64,000 nt of DNA from Roseomonas indoligenes (GTDB taxonomy: Bacteria; Pseudomonadota; Alphaproteobacteria; Acetobacterales; Acetobacteraceae), in the NCBI RefSeq assembly GCF_017813365.1, contig NZ_JAGIZA010000002.1, positions 62,001 through 126,000 of the forward strand, in the 5' to 3' direction. Positions within the stretch are counted from its first letter, which is position 1, and the number at the start of each line of letters is the position of its first letter. The notes under the pieces were generated by a model. It was not told where the DNA came from. It made no database searches and worked only from the letters and a program-made list of their open reading frames with translations. A program made the translations under genes and the position numbers. This document shows positions 53,634 to 63,342 of the stretch, piece by piece.

Positions 53634-54766
53634 GCGCGGCCCGTCATGGCCTGGGCCCGTCCCTTCCACATTCCGCCCTTCCCCCGCCAGACCTGCAGGG
53701 CGGATTGCAGGGTGAACACCGTATAGGCCGCCCCGATGACCGGCAGAGCCAGGCCCCAGAGAGGCGAGACGCGGTAGAAGCGGAGCATGGGCTGGAAGGC
53801 AAGCGCCATCATCGCCCAGGCTGCCAGCCCCGCGATCCGCGCATAGCCATCCCCGAACAGGGCGAGGGCGGGCGGGAGGAGATAGGTGAGGACCATGCCC
53901 AGCACGGTCCCGGCCAGCAGCAGGGGCGAGTACCCGAGCTGGGCATAGGCAGAGCGGGAGACCATCCGCCCGATCTCCGCCACCCCGCCATAGGGGCGCA
54001 GGCTGCGCGCCCGGCGGGTCAGGTCCAGCCGGATGGGGCCGGTCTCCTTCAGGCGGCGGGCGAGGTTGCAGTCGTCGATGATGGCGGTGCGGATGGCGGC
54101 GATGCCGCCGATGCGCTCCAGCGCCTCCCGCCGGACCAGCATGCAGCCGCCGGCGCCGGCCGCCGTGCGGGCCTGCGCATCCCCCACCCAGCGGAAGGGG
54201 TAGAGCATCTGGAAAAAGAAAACGAAGGCCGGGATCAGGAAGCGCTCCGCCGCCGTGGCGCAGGAGAGTTCCGCCATGAGGGAGACGAGGGAGAGGCGCC
54301 CCGCCTCCGCCCGCGCCACCAGGGCCCGGAGGTTGCCGGGATCGTGGCCGATATCGGCATCGGTCAGCAGCACGTAGTCCGGGCCATCCCCGGCATGGCG
54401 AACCCCCTGGGAAAGGGCCCAGAGCTTGCCCGTCCAGCCCTGCGGCAGGGGCTCACCCCGCAGTACCTCCAGGGGGGCGCGGCCGGTTGTGCCCCGGGCG
54501 GCCTCGGCGGTGCTGTCCGTGCTCCCGTCGTCCACCAGGACCACGGAGAAGGGGCCGGGATAGTCCTGGCCGCGCAGGCTGCCGATGGAGCGGGCGATCA
54601 CGTCCGCCTCGTTGCGGGCGGGCACCACGGCGACCACGCGGGGCCAGGCGGCGGGCTCCGGCGCTAGGTCGCGGTCGTCGCGCTCCCGGCACAGCCAGAA
54701 GCCGCCGCGGGCGAGGAGCATGACGAGCCAGATCGCGACCGGAACCAGGCCGAGGAGGAGCAACAT
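53630..54766 (-). CDS. hpnB: Hopanoid-associated glycosyltransferase HpnB
   Basis: 378 residues. N-terminal membrane helix (MLLLLGLVPVAIWLVMLLA), GT2 domain with VVAVVPARNEADVIARSIGSL, VVLVDDGSTDSTAEAA, a DAD metal motif in YVLLTDADIGHDP, and the acceptor region IIDDCNLARRLKE; then C-terminal helices (LLLAGTVLGMVLTYLLPPALAL, LALPVIGAAYTVFTLQSAL). HpnB is found in many hopanoid clusters; its exact sugar transfer is not established. Three bases separate it from hpnA and it overlaps shc by four. Confidence 0.9.
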   Translation of the reverse strand: MLLLLGLVPVAIWLVMLLARGGFWLCRERDDRDLAPEPAAWPRVVAVVPARNEADVIARSIGSLRGQDYPGPFSVVLVDDGSTDSTAEAARGTTGRAPLEVLRGEPLPQGWTGKLWALSQGVRHAGDGPDYVLLTDADIGHDPGNLRALVARAEAGRLSLVSLMAELSCATAAERFLIPAFVFFFQMLYPFRWVGDAQARTAAGAGGCMLVRREALERIGGIAAIRTAIIDDCNLARRLKETGPIRLDLTRRARSLRPYGGVAEIGRMVSRSAYAQLGYSPLLLAGTVLGMVLTYLLPPALALFGDGYARIAGLAAWAMMALAFQPMLRFYRVSPLWGLALPVIGAAYTVFTLQSALQVWRGKGGMWKGRAQAMTGRA

Positions 54767-54769
54767 GCC

Positions 54770-55834
54770 CTACAGATACCCCGCGCCGCGGAACCACGCG
54801 ATGGCATCCGATACCCCCTCCTGCCATGGGCGGGCGGTGTAGCCGAGTTCCCGCTGCGCCTTGGCCGAGGTGAAGAACATCCGGTAGCGGGACATGTTCA
54901 GGGCATCCACCGTGAGGATCGGTTCCTTCCCCGTGAAGCGCGCCACCGCCTCCGCGCCCCAGGCCAGGGGATAGAGGGGCGCGCGGGGCAGCCTCACGCG
55001 CGGGGCACGGCGGCCCGCCAGCCGCGCCACCTCCGCCAGGAAGTCCTGCAGGGAAACGTCCTGGCCGCCGAGGATGTAGCGCTCCCCGATGCGCCCCCGC
55101 TCGAAGGCGAGGAGGTGGCCCTCCGCGATGTCGTCCACATGGGCGAAGTTCAGCCCGGTCTCGACGAAGGCCGGGATCTTGCCGCGCGCGCCGTCCAGGA
55201 TGATCCGGCCCGTGGGGGTGGGGCGGATGTCGCGCGGGCCGATGGGGGTGGAAGGGTTCACGATCACGGCGGGCAGCCCCTCGCCCGCCACCATCGCCTC
55301 CACCACGCGCTCGGCCGCGGTCTTGCTCTGCTTGTAGGCGCCGATGGCCGCCGCGGGGTCCTGCGGGGCGTTCTCGTCCACCGGGCCGGTGGCGCCGGCC
55401 AGCTTCAGCGTGGCGACGCTGCTCGTGTAGACGATCCGCTCCACCCGGGCCTCCTGGGCGGCGCGCATCAGGTCGCGCGTGCCCTCCACGTTCACCCGGT
55501 GGATCACGGCGGGGTCGGGCGCCCAGAGGCGGTAATCCGCGGCGACGTGGAAAAGGTAGTGCGCCCCCTCCATCGCGGTGCGGAGGGAGGCGGGGTCGGT
55601 CAGGTCGCCGGAGACGGGCTCCCAGCCCATCCCCTCCAGGTTGCCGCGCGGGCTGGAGGGGCGGAGGAGGACCCGCACGCGCAGCCCGCGCGCCGCCAGG
55701 GCGCGCGCGACGGAGGAGCCGAGGAAGCCGGAGGCGCCGGTGACGAGGGCCGTTTCGCCGGGGCGGAGCGGAAAGGGTGCGGGACCCGGGGAGGGCGCGG
55801 TCGGCGTGTCGATCGACCGGTCGGCGTCAGGAAT
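54770..55834 (-). CDS. hpnA: Hopanoid-associated NAD-dependent sugar epimerase HpnA, with no ATG, GTG or TTG start before the Rossmann motif
   Basis: Extended SDR. The NAD-binding GETALVTGASGFLGSSVARA stretch is encoded at about 55701-55760, followed by VLLRPSSPRGNLEG, FHVAADYRLW, YTSSVATLKLAG, and the catalytic Y-x-x-x-K as IGAYKQSKTAAERVV. The first ordinary start codon in frame (GTG 55678) falls after the glycine motif and would remove it. The frame is open back to a stop at 55916-55918 with no ATG, GTG or TTG. I place the start provisionally at ATT 55834, which has GGGGAAG 7 bases upstream; ATC 55813 is another option. A sequencing error or decay of the 5' end cannot be excluded. Confidence 0.8.
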   Translation of the reverse strand: MPDADRSIDTPTAPSPGPAPFPLRPGETALVTGASGFLGSSVARALAARGLRVRVLLRPSSPRGNLEGMGWEPVSGDLTDPASLRTAMEGAHYLFHVAADYRLWAPDPAVIHRVNVEGTRDLMRAAQEARVERIVYTSSVATLKLAGATGPVDENAPQDPAAAIGAYKQSKTAAERVVEAMVAGEGLPAVIVNPSTPIGPRDIRPTPTGRIILDGARGKIPAFVETGLNFAHVDDIAEGHLLAFERGRIGERYILGGQDVSLQDFLAEVARLAGRRAPRVRLPRAPLYPLAWGAEAVARFTGKEPILTVDALNMSRYRMFFTSAKAQRELGYTARPWQEGVSDAIAWFRGAGYL

Positions 55835-56202
55835 GGCCTGCTTCCCCTGCTGTCGCGCCGCCCGGAGTGCCCGGGAGGGTCGCGGGCGTGAAACTAGGCC
55901 CGCCGGGCGCCGGCTTCAATTTGGCGGGTGGGTTGTCGATGCCCAGTCGATCGAGCGCACCGGTCCTGCCCGGCCGGCGAAGTCCGTGGCGGTCAGATAG
56001 GGCGGTCTGATTGTCCGGCCGAAGCAGCAGGAATCGACAAGCCAGCATCTTGCCGGATGGATAATCTGAAGCTGAGAACCATCCTCAACAACCGCGTGGC
56101 GGATAGTTACGTTTCGTGCCCGTGTCTTGCCCGGTATTGCGGGAACCGCGTATTAATGCAGGTGTTATCTCTATCACGCGGCACTAGGTCTGGGAGGACC
56201 AT
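55835..56202. other. Non-coding interval between hpnA and fdnG (368 bases)
   Basis: No supported gene. It must contain the divergent promoters of the hopanoid operon and the formate dehydrogenase operon. The last 110 bases before fdnG are less GC-rich than the surroundings (GTATTAATGCAGGTGTTATC, around 56150-56171). I see no FNR box, and no clear sigma-54 GG-N10-GC element. A GGGAGGACC ribosome site precedes ATG 56203. Confidence 0.5.
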
Positions 56203-59200
56203 ATGAACATGGAACTCTCGCGGCGCGGCCTGCTGAAGGTCGCCGGCGCGGGCGTTGCTGGCACGTCACTCGGGGCGATGGGTTTCAGTGAGGCGGAGGC
56301 CGCGGTGGCGGCCCATGTGAGGCCCCTGAAGCTCGCGAACCTGAACGAGACGCGCAGCATCTGCACCTACTGCTCGGTGGCCTGCGGGATCATCGCCTAC
56401 TCGAAGGGCGACCGGCGCAAGGGCGAGCGGGCCGAACTGATCCACATCGAGGGCGATGTGGACCACCCCACGAACCTCGGCACGCTCTGCCCCAAGGGCG
56501 CGGCGCTGAAGGACTTCGTGAAGTCGGAGAGCCGGCTGCAGTATCCGATGATCCGCAAGCCCGGCTCCGACCGGTTCGAGCGGGTGAGCTGGGACTTCGC
56601 GCTGGACCGCATCGCGCGCCTGATGAAGGACGACCGCGACGCGAACTTCGTGGCGAAGAACAAGGCGGGGCTGCCGGTGAACCGGTGGACCACGACCGGG
56701 ATGCTCGCCGCCTCCGCCACCACCAACGAGACGGCCTGGGCGACCTTCAAGGTTGCCAAGGCGCTCGGGATCGTCGGATTCGATAACCAGGCGCGCGTCT
56801 GACACGGCCCCACGGTGTCCAGTTTGGGCCCGACATTTGGCCGTGGAGCGATGACGAACTCCTGGACCGACATCAAGAACGCCGACCTCGTTGTCGTCAT
56901 GGGCGGCAATGCGGCGGAAGCGCACCCTTGCGGATTCAAGTGGGTGACGGAGGCGAAGGCGCATCGCGGCGCCAAGCTGATCGTCGTCGACCCGCGCTAT
57001 ACCCGCACGGCCTCCGTCTCCGACTACTACGCCCCGATCCGGCAGGGATCGGACATCGCTTTCCTGAATGGGCTGATCAACTACTGCATCACCAACGACA
57101 AGGTGCAGTGGGAGTACACCAAGGCCTACACGAACGCCGCCTTCATCGTGAAGGAGGGCTTCGGGTACCAGGACGGGCTGTTCACGGGCTATGACGAGGA
57201 GAAGCGGGACTACGACCGCAGCACCTGGGACTACGAGATCGGCGAGGACGGCTTCGCGAAGGTCGACCCGACGCTCCAGCACCCGCGCTGCGTCTGGAAC
57301 CTGCTGAAGCAGCACGTCTCCGTCTATACGCCTGAGATGGTGTCGAACATCTGCGGCACGCCGAAAGACAAGTTCCTGCGGGTGGCGGAGATGATCGCGG
57401 AGACGTCCGCGCCGAACAAGGTCATGACGTCGATGTATGCCCTGGGGTGGACCCAGCACTCCCACGGCGCGCAGAACATCCGCGCCATGGCGATGCTGCA
57501 GCTCATCCTCGGCAATATCGGGCTGCGCGGCGGCGGCATGAACGCGCTGCGCGGGCACTCCAACATCCAGGGCCTGACGGACCTGGGGCTGATGTCGCAC
57601 CTCCTCACCGGCTACCTGAACATGCCGTCGGAGGCGGAGCCCGACTACGACACCTATATGAAGTCGCGGCAGTTCAAGCCGCTGCGTCCCGGCCAGACGA
57701 GCTACTGGCAGAACTACTCCAAGTTCATGGTCTCCTTCCAGAAGGCCATGTGGGGCGAGGTGGCGGCGGCCGAGAACGACTGGTGCTACGACTACCTGTC
57801 GAAGCTGGATGTCCCGGCCTACGACATCCTTCGCATGTTCGAGTTGATGAACCAGGGGCGGGTGAACGGCTACATCTGCCAGGGCTTCAACCCCCTGATG
57901 GCCGTTCCCGACCGGGCGAAGGTCACCTCCTCCCTCTCCAAGCTCAAGTTCCTCATCACGATGGACCCGCTGGAGACGGAGACGGCCCGCTTCTGGGAGA
58001 ACCACGGCGAGTTCAACAACGTGGACACCCGGAGCATTCAGACGGAGGTCATCCAGCTTCCGACCGTCTGCTTCGCGGAGGACGAGGGGTCTCTCACCAA
58101 CTCCGGGCGGTGGCTGCAGTGGTTCTGGCCGGCGGCGACCCCGCCGGGCGAGGCGCGGCCGGACACCGCCATCATGGCGGAGATCCTTCTCCGCATGCGG
58201 GAGCTGTACAAGAAGGAAGGGGGGGCCTTCCCCGACCCGGTGCTGAACCTCTCGTGGGACTACCACAACCCGCGGGAGCCGGAGCCGGAGGAGCTGGCCC
58301 GCGAGATCAACGGGCGCGCGCTCGTCGATCTCAAGGACCCGGCCGATCCGTCCAAGGTGCTGGTGCCCGCGGGCAAGCAGGTGGTGAACTTCTCCCAGCT
58401 GCGGGACGATGGCTCCACCATGTGCGGCTGCTGGATCTATTCCGGCAACTTCAACGAGGCGGGCAATAACATGGCCCGGCGGGACAACCGCGACCCCTCG
58501 GGCCTGGGCACCCATGCCGGCTGGACCTTCGCCTGGCCGCTGAACCGCCGCACCCTCTACAACGGCGCTTCCGCGGACACGCAGGGCCGGCCCTGGGATC
58601 CCAGCCGCAAGCTGCTGGAGTGGGACGGCACGAAGTGGGTGAGCGACGACGTCCCGGATATCGGCGTCAACGCGAAGCCCGGCGAGGTGCAGCCCTTCAT
58701 CATGAACCAGGAAGGGGTCTCGCGCCTCTTCGCCCGGGGATTGATGCGGGACGGGCCTTTCCCCGCGCATCTCGAGCCCTTCGAGAGCCCGGTGCAGAAC
58801 GTGTTCAACCGCCGCATGCGGGGCAACCCGGTCGGCCGCATCTTCGAGAGCGACGTTGGCCGCTTCGGCAATGCGGACGAGTTCCCGTTCTTCGCGACCT
58901 CCTACCGCCTGACCGAGCACTTCCACTACTGGACGAAGCACAACCGGGTGAATGCCGCGCTGCAGCCCGAGTTCTTCGTCGAGATCTCGGAGGAGCTGGC
59001 GGCGCTGCGGGGCGTGACGGCGGGAAGCTGGGTGCGCGTGTGGTCCAAGCGCGGCTCGGTGAAGGCGCGCGCCGTCGTCACCAAGCGCATCCGGCCGCTG
59101 CAATGCGATGGGAAGACGGTGCACATCGTCGGCGTGCCCATCCACTGGGGCTTCATGGGCGCCGCGCGCAAGGGCCACAGCGTGAACACGCTGACCATGC

Positions 59201-59289
59201 CCGTGGGCGAGGCGAATATCGAGACGCCGGCGGTGAAGGCGTTCCTCGTCAACCTTGAGCCCACGACAGCCCCGGGGGTGCAGTCATGA
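56203..59289 (+). CDS. fdnG: Formate dehydrogenase-N-type alpha subunit, selenoprotein (in-frame UGA read as Sec200)
   Basis: 1,028 residues when the TGA at 56800-56802 is read through. Tat leader ([12 protein letters not shown], twin Arg 7-8) exports it folded to the periplasm. [4Fe-4S] ligands Cys54, Cys57, Cys61 and Cys96 ([18 protein letters not shown]). The Mo/W-bis-MGD ligand is Sec200 in NQARV-U-HGPT, followed by FGRGAMTN; an SECIS-like hairpin lies just after the codon. Further molybdopterin motifs include [13 protein letters not shown] and [21 protein letters not shown]. It oxidises formate and passes electrons to FdnH. The frame on both sides of the UGA is continuous. An automatic caller would split it into two genes, 56203-56802 and 56815-59289. 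Confidence 0.95.
56800..56832 (+). promoter_or_regulatory. Selenocysteine UGA codon with adjacent bacterial SECIS hairpin
   Basis: UGA at 56800-56802, then, 10 bases later, CGG (56813-56815), one bulged U (56816), GUCC (56817-56820), loop AGUUU, GGGC (56826-56829) and CCG (56830-56832). A stem with a bulged U and a small GU-containing loop at this distance is the SelB-binding layout known from E. coli fdhF and fdnG. SelB would bind it during translation. Confidence 0.85.
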
Positions 59290-60305
59290 GCGGTAGCACC
59301 ACCTATCAGAGCCCGCACACCGCGGTCTCCAACCCGCCGGTCACGCCCGTGGCCGCGGGCTTCGGGGAGGCGGACCTCGTCCGCCGCTCCGCCACCAGTG
59401 ACCTGCCGCCCCCGCAGCGGCAGCTCACCCCCGTGGCGAAGCTGATCGACGTCTCCAAGTGCATCGGCTGCAAGGCCTGCCAGTCCGCCTGCATCGAGTG
59501 GAACGACACCCACCCCGACATCGGCGAGAACCACGGGATCTACGACAATCCCCGTGACCTCACTGAGAACATGTTCACGCTCATGCGGTTCACGGAATGG
59601 GTGAACCCGGAGACGGACAACTTGGAGTGGCTCATCCGCAAGGATGGCTGCATGCACTGCTCCGACCCCGGCTGCCTGAAGGCCTGCCCGGCGCCGGGCG
59701 CGATCGTGCAGTACACGAACGGCATCGTGGACTTCGTCCACGAGAACTGCATCGGCTGCGGCTACTGCGTGAAGGGCTGCCCCTTCAACATCCCCCGCAT
59801 CTCGAAGGCGGATCACCGCTCCTACAAGTGCACCCTCTGCTCCGACCGCGTGGCGGTGGGCCAGGGCCCGGCCTGCGCGAAGGCCTGCCCGACCCAGGCC
59901 ATCGTGTTCGGCACGAAGGAGGACATGAAGCGGCACGCCGAGGGACGGATCGCCGACCTGAAGTCCCGCGGCTACGCCAATGCGGGGCTGTACGATCCGC
60001 CGGGCGTGGGCGGCACGCATGTGATGTACGTGCTGCACCACAACGACAGGCCGAGCCTCTATGCCGGCCTGCCGGACAACCCGCGCATCTCCCCGATCGT
60101 GCAGACCTGGAAGGGCGTGACGAAGTATGTGGGCCTCGCCGCCATGGGCTTCTTGGCGGCGGGCAGCCTCATCCACGGCGTCTTCGCCCGCCCCAACCGC
60201 GTGACGCAGGAGGATGACGTGCACGGCGAGGACCTGGTGGAGGGCAAGCCCGTGCCGCCGCCCAAGCCGGAGACCTACGGCCCCGGCAGCGGGGAGCACC
60301 GCTGA
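59286..60305 (+). CDS. fdnH: Formate dehydrogenase-N beta subunit (iron-sulfur)
   Basis: 339 residues. Four [4Fe-4S] cysteine sets: [59 protein letters not shown], and [27 protein letters not shown]. The C-terminal membrane anchor ([21 protein letters not shown]) matches FdnH. Carries electrons from FdnG to the haem-bearing gamma subunit. Four-base overlap with fdnG; stop shared with the fdnI start. Confidence 0.95.
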   Translation: MSGSTTYQSPHTAVSNPPVTPVAAGFGEADLVRRSATSDLPPPQRQLTPVAKLIDVSKCIGCKACQSACIEWNDTHPDIGENHGIYDNPRDLTENMFTLMRFTEWVNPETDNLEWLIRKDGCMHCSDPGCLKACPAPGAIVQYTNGIVDFVHENCIGCGYCVKGCPFNIPRISKADHRSYKCTLCSDRVAVGQGPACAKACPTQAIVFGTKEDMKRHAEGRIADLKSRGYANAGLYDPPGVGGTHVMYVLHHNDRPSLYAGLPDNPRISPIVQTWKGVTKYVGLAAMGFLAAGSLIHGVFARPNRVTQEDDVHGEDLVEGKPVPPPKPETYGPGSGEHR

Positions 60306-60985
60306 TGGTGGAGCGTATCCAGCCCGGCGACGCCATCCATCCGGGGAAGCCGAGCACGGTGGACCGCTACGGTCCCCTGGCCCGGCTGAACCACTGGGTC
60401 ACGGCACTCAGCCTGATCCTGCTGGCGCTGTCCGGCCTCGCGCTGTTCACCCCCTCGCTCTACTGGCTCACGGGCCTGTTCGGCGGGGGGCAGAACACGC
60501 GGGCCCTCCATCCCTGGATCGGGGTGGTGCTCTTCGTGTCGTTCTTCGTGTTCTTCTTCCAGCTCTGGAAGGCGAACCTGCCGCAGCGCGTGGACTGGGT
60601 GTGGCTCTCGAAGATCCGGGACCTGCTCGGTGGGCATGAGGAGAACCTGCCGGAGCTCGGCAAGTACAACGCCGGCCAGAAGTTCATCTTCTGGGGCATG
60701 GCGGGCCTGATCCTGGTGCTGATCGCCAGCGGCGTCCTGATCTGGGAGCAGTACTTCGCCGACTACGTGGATATCCCCATCCGTCGGATCGCCGTGATCA
60801 CCCACTCCATCGCGGCGGTGCTGATCATCTGCATCTTCATCCTGCACGTCTATGCGGCCATATGGACGCGGGGCACGCTGCGGGCGATGACGCGGGGCGA
60901 CGTGACGGCGGGCTGGGCCTGGCGGCACCACCGCAAGTGGCTGCGCGACCTGGCCCGGCAGCGCCGGATCGATCCGGCCGAATAA
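60305..60985 (+). CDS. fdnI: Formate dehydrogenase-N gamma subunit, cytochrome b556
   Basis: 226 residues with four membrane helices (about 30-50, 67-88, 124-146, 162-185). Histidines in RLNHWVTAL, RALHPWIGVV, VITHSIAAV and FILHVYAAIW are positioned as haem b ligands, as in FdnI-type cytochromes. Transfers electrons to the quinone pool. Start ATG 60305 shares a base with the fdnH stop. Confidence 0.93.
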   Translation: MVERIQPGDAIHPGKPSTVDRYGPLARLNHWVTALSLILLALSGLALFTPSLYWLTGLFGGGQNTRALHPWIGVVLFVSFFVFFFQLWKANLPQRVDWVWLSKIRDLLGGHEENLPELGKYNAGQKFIFWGMAGLILVLIASGVLIWEQYFADYVDIPIRRIAVITHSIAAVLIICIFILHVYAAIWTRGTLRAMTRGDVTAGWAWRHHRKWLRDLARQRRIDPAE

Positions 60986-60997
60986 GGGAAGGGGGGC

Positions 60998-61948
60998 GTG
61001 GCCGGTCCGGTCCGCCGAGATGACATGTCCGGTTTCGAGAGCATCCAGCCCGATCCTTCCACCATCGGGCGCCTTCTTCCGCCCCCCTTCGCCCTCCTTC
61101 CCGACCCGCGCCGCCTGTTCCGGGCGCGGGCGGAACGCCTGGCGACACTGGCGCAGGCGGGGGACATGGCCCCCTATCTCCGCTTCCTGAATGGGCTCTG
61201 CGAGACGCAGGCGGCGGTGGCCGATGCGCTGCCGCCCGCCGAGCCCATCCCTGCCGCCCAGGTGGAGCGCGCACGGGAGGGCAAGATGCCGCCGCTGGAC
61301 CGCAACGCCTTCCGGGACTCCCCGGGGCTTCGGGCGGTGATCGGCCCCTTCCTTGACGCCATGCTGCCCGTGCCGAAGCCGCAGCCTGCGCAGGACGCGC
61401 TGGAGTGGCTGCGCCGGGCGCCCGAGGAGTCCATGAGGGAGATGCTCGGCAACGTCGTGGCCGATGCCGTCCCGCTGGAGGCGATCCCGCAGCACCTCTT
61501 CCTCTCCGCCGCCGCGCAGATCGAGGCGGCGCGGCTTGCCGCCGGGCTGGATGCGGCGAAGCTGGTGCCGGTCGAGATGGGGGTCTGCCCGGTCTGCGGC
61601 GGGCCGCCCGCCGCGTCCCTCGTCGTGGAGCGGCCCGGGGCGGAGGGGGCGCGCTACGCCGCCTGCGCCTTCTGCGGCACGCATTGGAACGAGGTGCGGA
61701 TCAAGTGCCTGGCCTGCGGCTCCACCAAGGGCATCGGCTACAAGGCCGCTGAGGAGGGTGGGGCGGAACCGGCCATCAAGGCCGAGACCTGCGATTCCTG
61801 CCGCAGTTGGGTGAAGATCCTTTACCACAAGGCCAATCCCTCGCTGGAGGTCGTGGCGGACGACGTGGCGAGCCTGGGATTGGACCTGCTGATGCAGGGT
61901 ACCGAGTACCGGCGCGCCGGCTTCGACCCCTTCCTGATCGGCTACTAG
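60998..61948 (+). CDS. fdhE: Formate dehydrogenase accessory protein FdhE
   Basis: 316 residues from GTG 60998, which follows a strong GGAAGGGGGG site; ATG 61025 is an alternative. Zinc-ribbon-type cysteine pairs: [49 protein letters not shown]-terminal part is helical. FdhE helps formate dehydrogenase maturation, probably during Tat-linked assembly or metal-centre redox control. Lies 12 bases after fdnI in the same operon. Confidence 0.92.
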   Translation: MAGPVRRDDMSGFESIQPDPSTIGRLLPPPFALLPDPRRLFRARAERLATLAQAGDMAPYLRFLNGLCETQAAVADALPPAEPIPAAQVERAREGKMPPLDRNAFRDSPGLRAVIGPFLDAMLPVPKPQPAQDALEWLRRAPEESMREMLGNVVADAVPLEAIPQHLFLSAAAQIEAARLAAGLDAAKLVPVEMGVCPVCGGPPAASLVVERPGAEGARYAACAFCGTHWNEVRIKCLACGSTKGIGYKAAEEGGAEPAIKAETCDSCRSWVKILYHKANPSLEVVADDVASLGLDLLMQGTEYRRAGFDPFLIGY

Positions 61949-61953
61949 GCCCC

Positions 61954-63342
61954 GTGTCCGACAAGGCGGCCCTTCGGGCCCTTCCCTCCGTGGACCGCGT
62001 GCTGGGGGCCGCGGAAGCCGCGCCCCTCGTCGCGCGCTTCGGCCGGGCCGAGGTGACGGCGGCCGTGCGGGCGGCGCTGGCCGAGGCGCGGGCGGCGGGC
62101 ACGCTGCCGGACGCCGGCGCCATCGCCGCCACCGCCGGGGCGCAGCTGGCGGCGCGGGACCGGTCCAACCTGCGGCCGCTGTTCAACCTGACCGGCACGG
62201 TGCTGCACACCAATCTCGGCCGCGCCCTGCTGGCCGAGGAGGCGGTGGAGGCCGCCGCCGCCGCCATGCGCGACGCGGTGGCGCTGGAGTTCGACCTGGC
62301 GACGGGGCGGCGGGGCGAGCGCGACGACCACCTGCGCGAGCTGTTGCGGGAGTTGACGGGGGCGGAGGACGCCACCCTGGTGAACAACAACGCCGCCGCC
62401 GTGCTGATCGCGCTGAACACGCTCGGCATGGGGCGGGAGGCGATCGTCTCCCGCGGGGAGCTGATCGAGATCGGCGGCGCCTTCCGTATCCCCGACATCA
62501 TGGCGCAGGCCGGGGTGCGCCTCGTGGAGGTGGGCACGACGAACCGCACCCACCCCAGGGACTATCGCGGCGCGATCCGGCCGGAGACGGCGCTGATCGT
62601 GAAGGTGCATCCTTCCAACTACCGGATCGAGGGCTTCACGGCGGAGGTGAGCGGGGCGGAACTCTCCGCCATCGCGCGGGAAGCGGGCGTGCCGGTCATG
62701 AATGATCTCGGCTCCGGCACGCTGGTCGATCTCTCGCGCTGGGGGCTCGCGAAGGAGCAGACAGTGCATGAGGCCGTGGCGGAAGGGGCTGACATCGTCA
62801 CCTTCTCCGGCGACAAGCTGCTGGGCGGGCCGCAGGCGGGCTTCATCGTCGGGCGGCGCGACCTGATCGCGGCGATCAACCGCAACCCGATGAAGCGGGC
62901 ACTGCGGGTGGACAAGATCCGCATCGCCGCGCTGGAAGCCACGCTAAAGCTGTACCGCGACCCGGACCGGCTGGCGGAGCGGCTGCCCGCGCTGCGCCTG
63001 CTGTCCCGCAAGGGGCCGGAGATCGAGGCGCAGGCTCAGCGCCTGCTGCCGCTGGTGGCGCAGCACCTGCCGCCGGGCATTGATGTGGAAGTCTGCGCCT
63101 GCCGCAGCCAGATCGGCTCCGGCGCCCTGCCCGTGGACACGCTGCCGAGCGCCGGCCTGCGACTGACGGCGCCGCGCGGGCGCGACCTGGAAGCCCTGGC
63201 GGCCGCGCTGCGCGAGTTGCCGCGCCCGGTGATTGGCCATGTACGGGACGGCGCCCTGGTGCTGGACCTACGCTGCCTGATCGACGAGGCGGGGTTCCTG
63301 GAGAGCCTCTCCGCCCTGCCGGGGGTCCATGGGCTGGCTTGA
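61954..63342 (+). CDS. selA: L-seryl-tRNA(Sec) selenium transferase
   Basis: 462 residues from GTG 61954. PLP enzyme: [20 protein letters not shown] and [15 protein letters not shown] near the start, the schiff-base Lys288 in [19 protein letters not shown], and [12 protein letters not shown]. Converts Ser-tRNA(Sec) to Sec-tRNA(Sec) with selenophosphate, required to read the fdnG UGA. Five bases after fdhE; the stop overlaps the next gene by 14 bases. selB, selC and selD are not in the window. Confidence 0.95.
   Translation: MSDKAALRALPSVDRVLGAAEAAPLVARFGRAEVTAAVRAALAEARAAGTLPDAGAIAATAGAQLAARDRSNLRPLFNLTGTVLHTNLGRALLAEEAVEAAAAAMRDAVALEFDLATGRRGERDDHLRELLRELTGAEDATLVNNNAAAVLIALNTLGMGREAIVSRGELIEIGGAFRIPDIMAQAGVRLVEVGTTNRTHPRDYRGAIRPETALIVKVHPSNYRIEGFTAEVSGAELSAIAREAGVPVMNDLGSGTLVDLSRWGLAKEQTVHEAVAEGADIVTFSGDKLLGGPQAGFIVGRRDLIAAINRNPMKRALRVDKIRIAALEATLKLYRDPDRLAERLPALRLLSRKGPEIEAQAQRLLPLVAQHLPPGIDVEVCACRSQIGSGALPVDTLPSAGLRLTAPRGRDLEALAAALRELPRPVIGHVRDGALVLDLRCLIDEAGFLESLSALPGVHGLA

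Noticed and set aside
55835-56202. FNR or sigma-54 site upstream of the formate dehydrogenase operon
   Set aside because: No TTGAT-N4-ATCAA and no clear GG-N10-GC pair with correct flanks could be found by eye.
56266-59178. 970-residue minus-strand frame opposite fdnG
   Set aside because: Antisense shadow of the formate dehydrogenase gene, His/Arg/Val/Leu-rich with no motif.
56815-59289. Separate formate dehydrogenase large-chain gene starting at GTG 56815
   Set aside because: It is in frame with 56203-56802 across a UGA at the exact selenocysteine position, with an SECIS-like hairpin after it. It is one gene.
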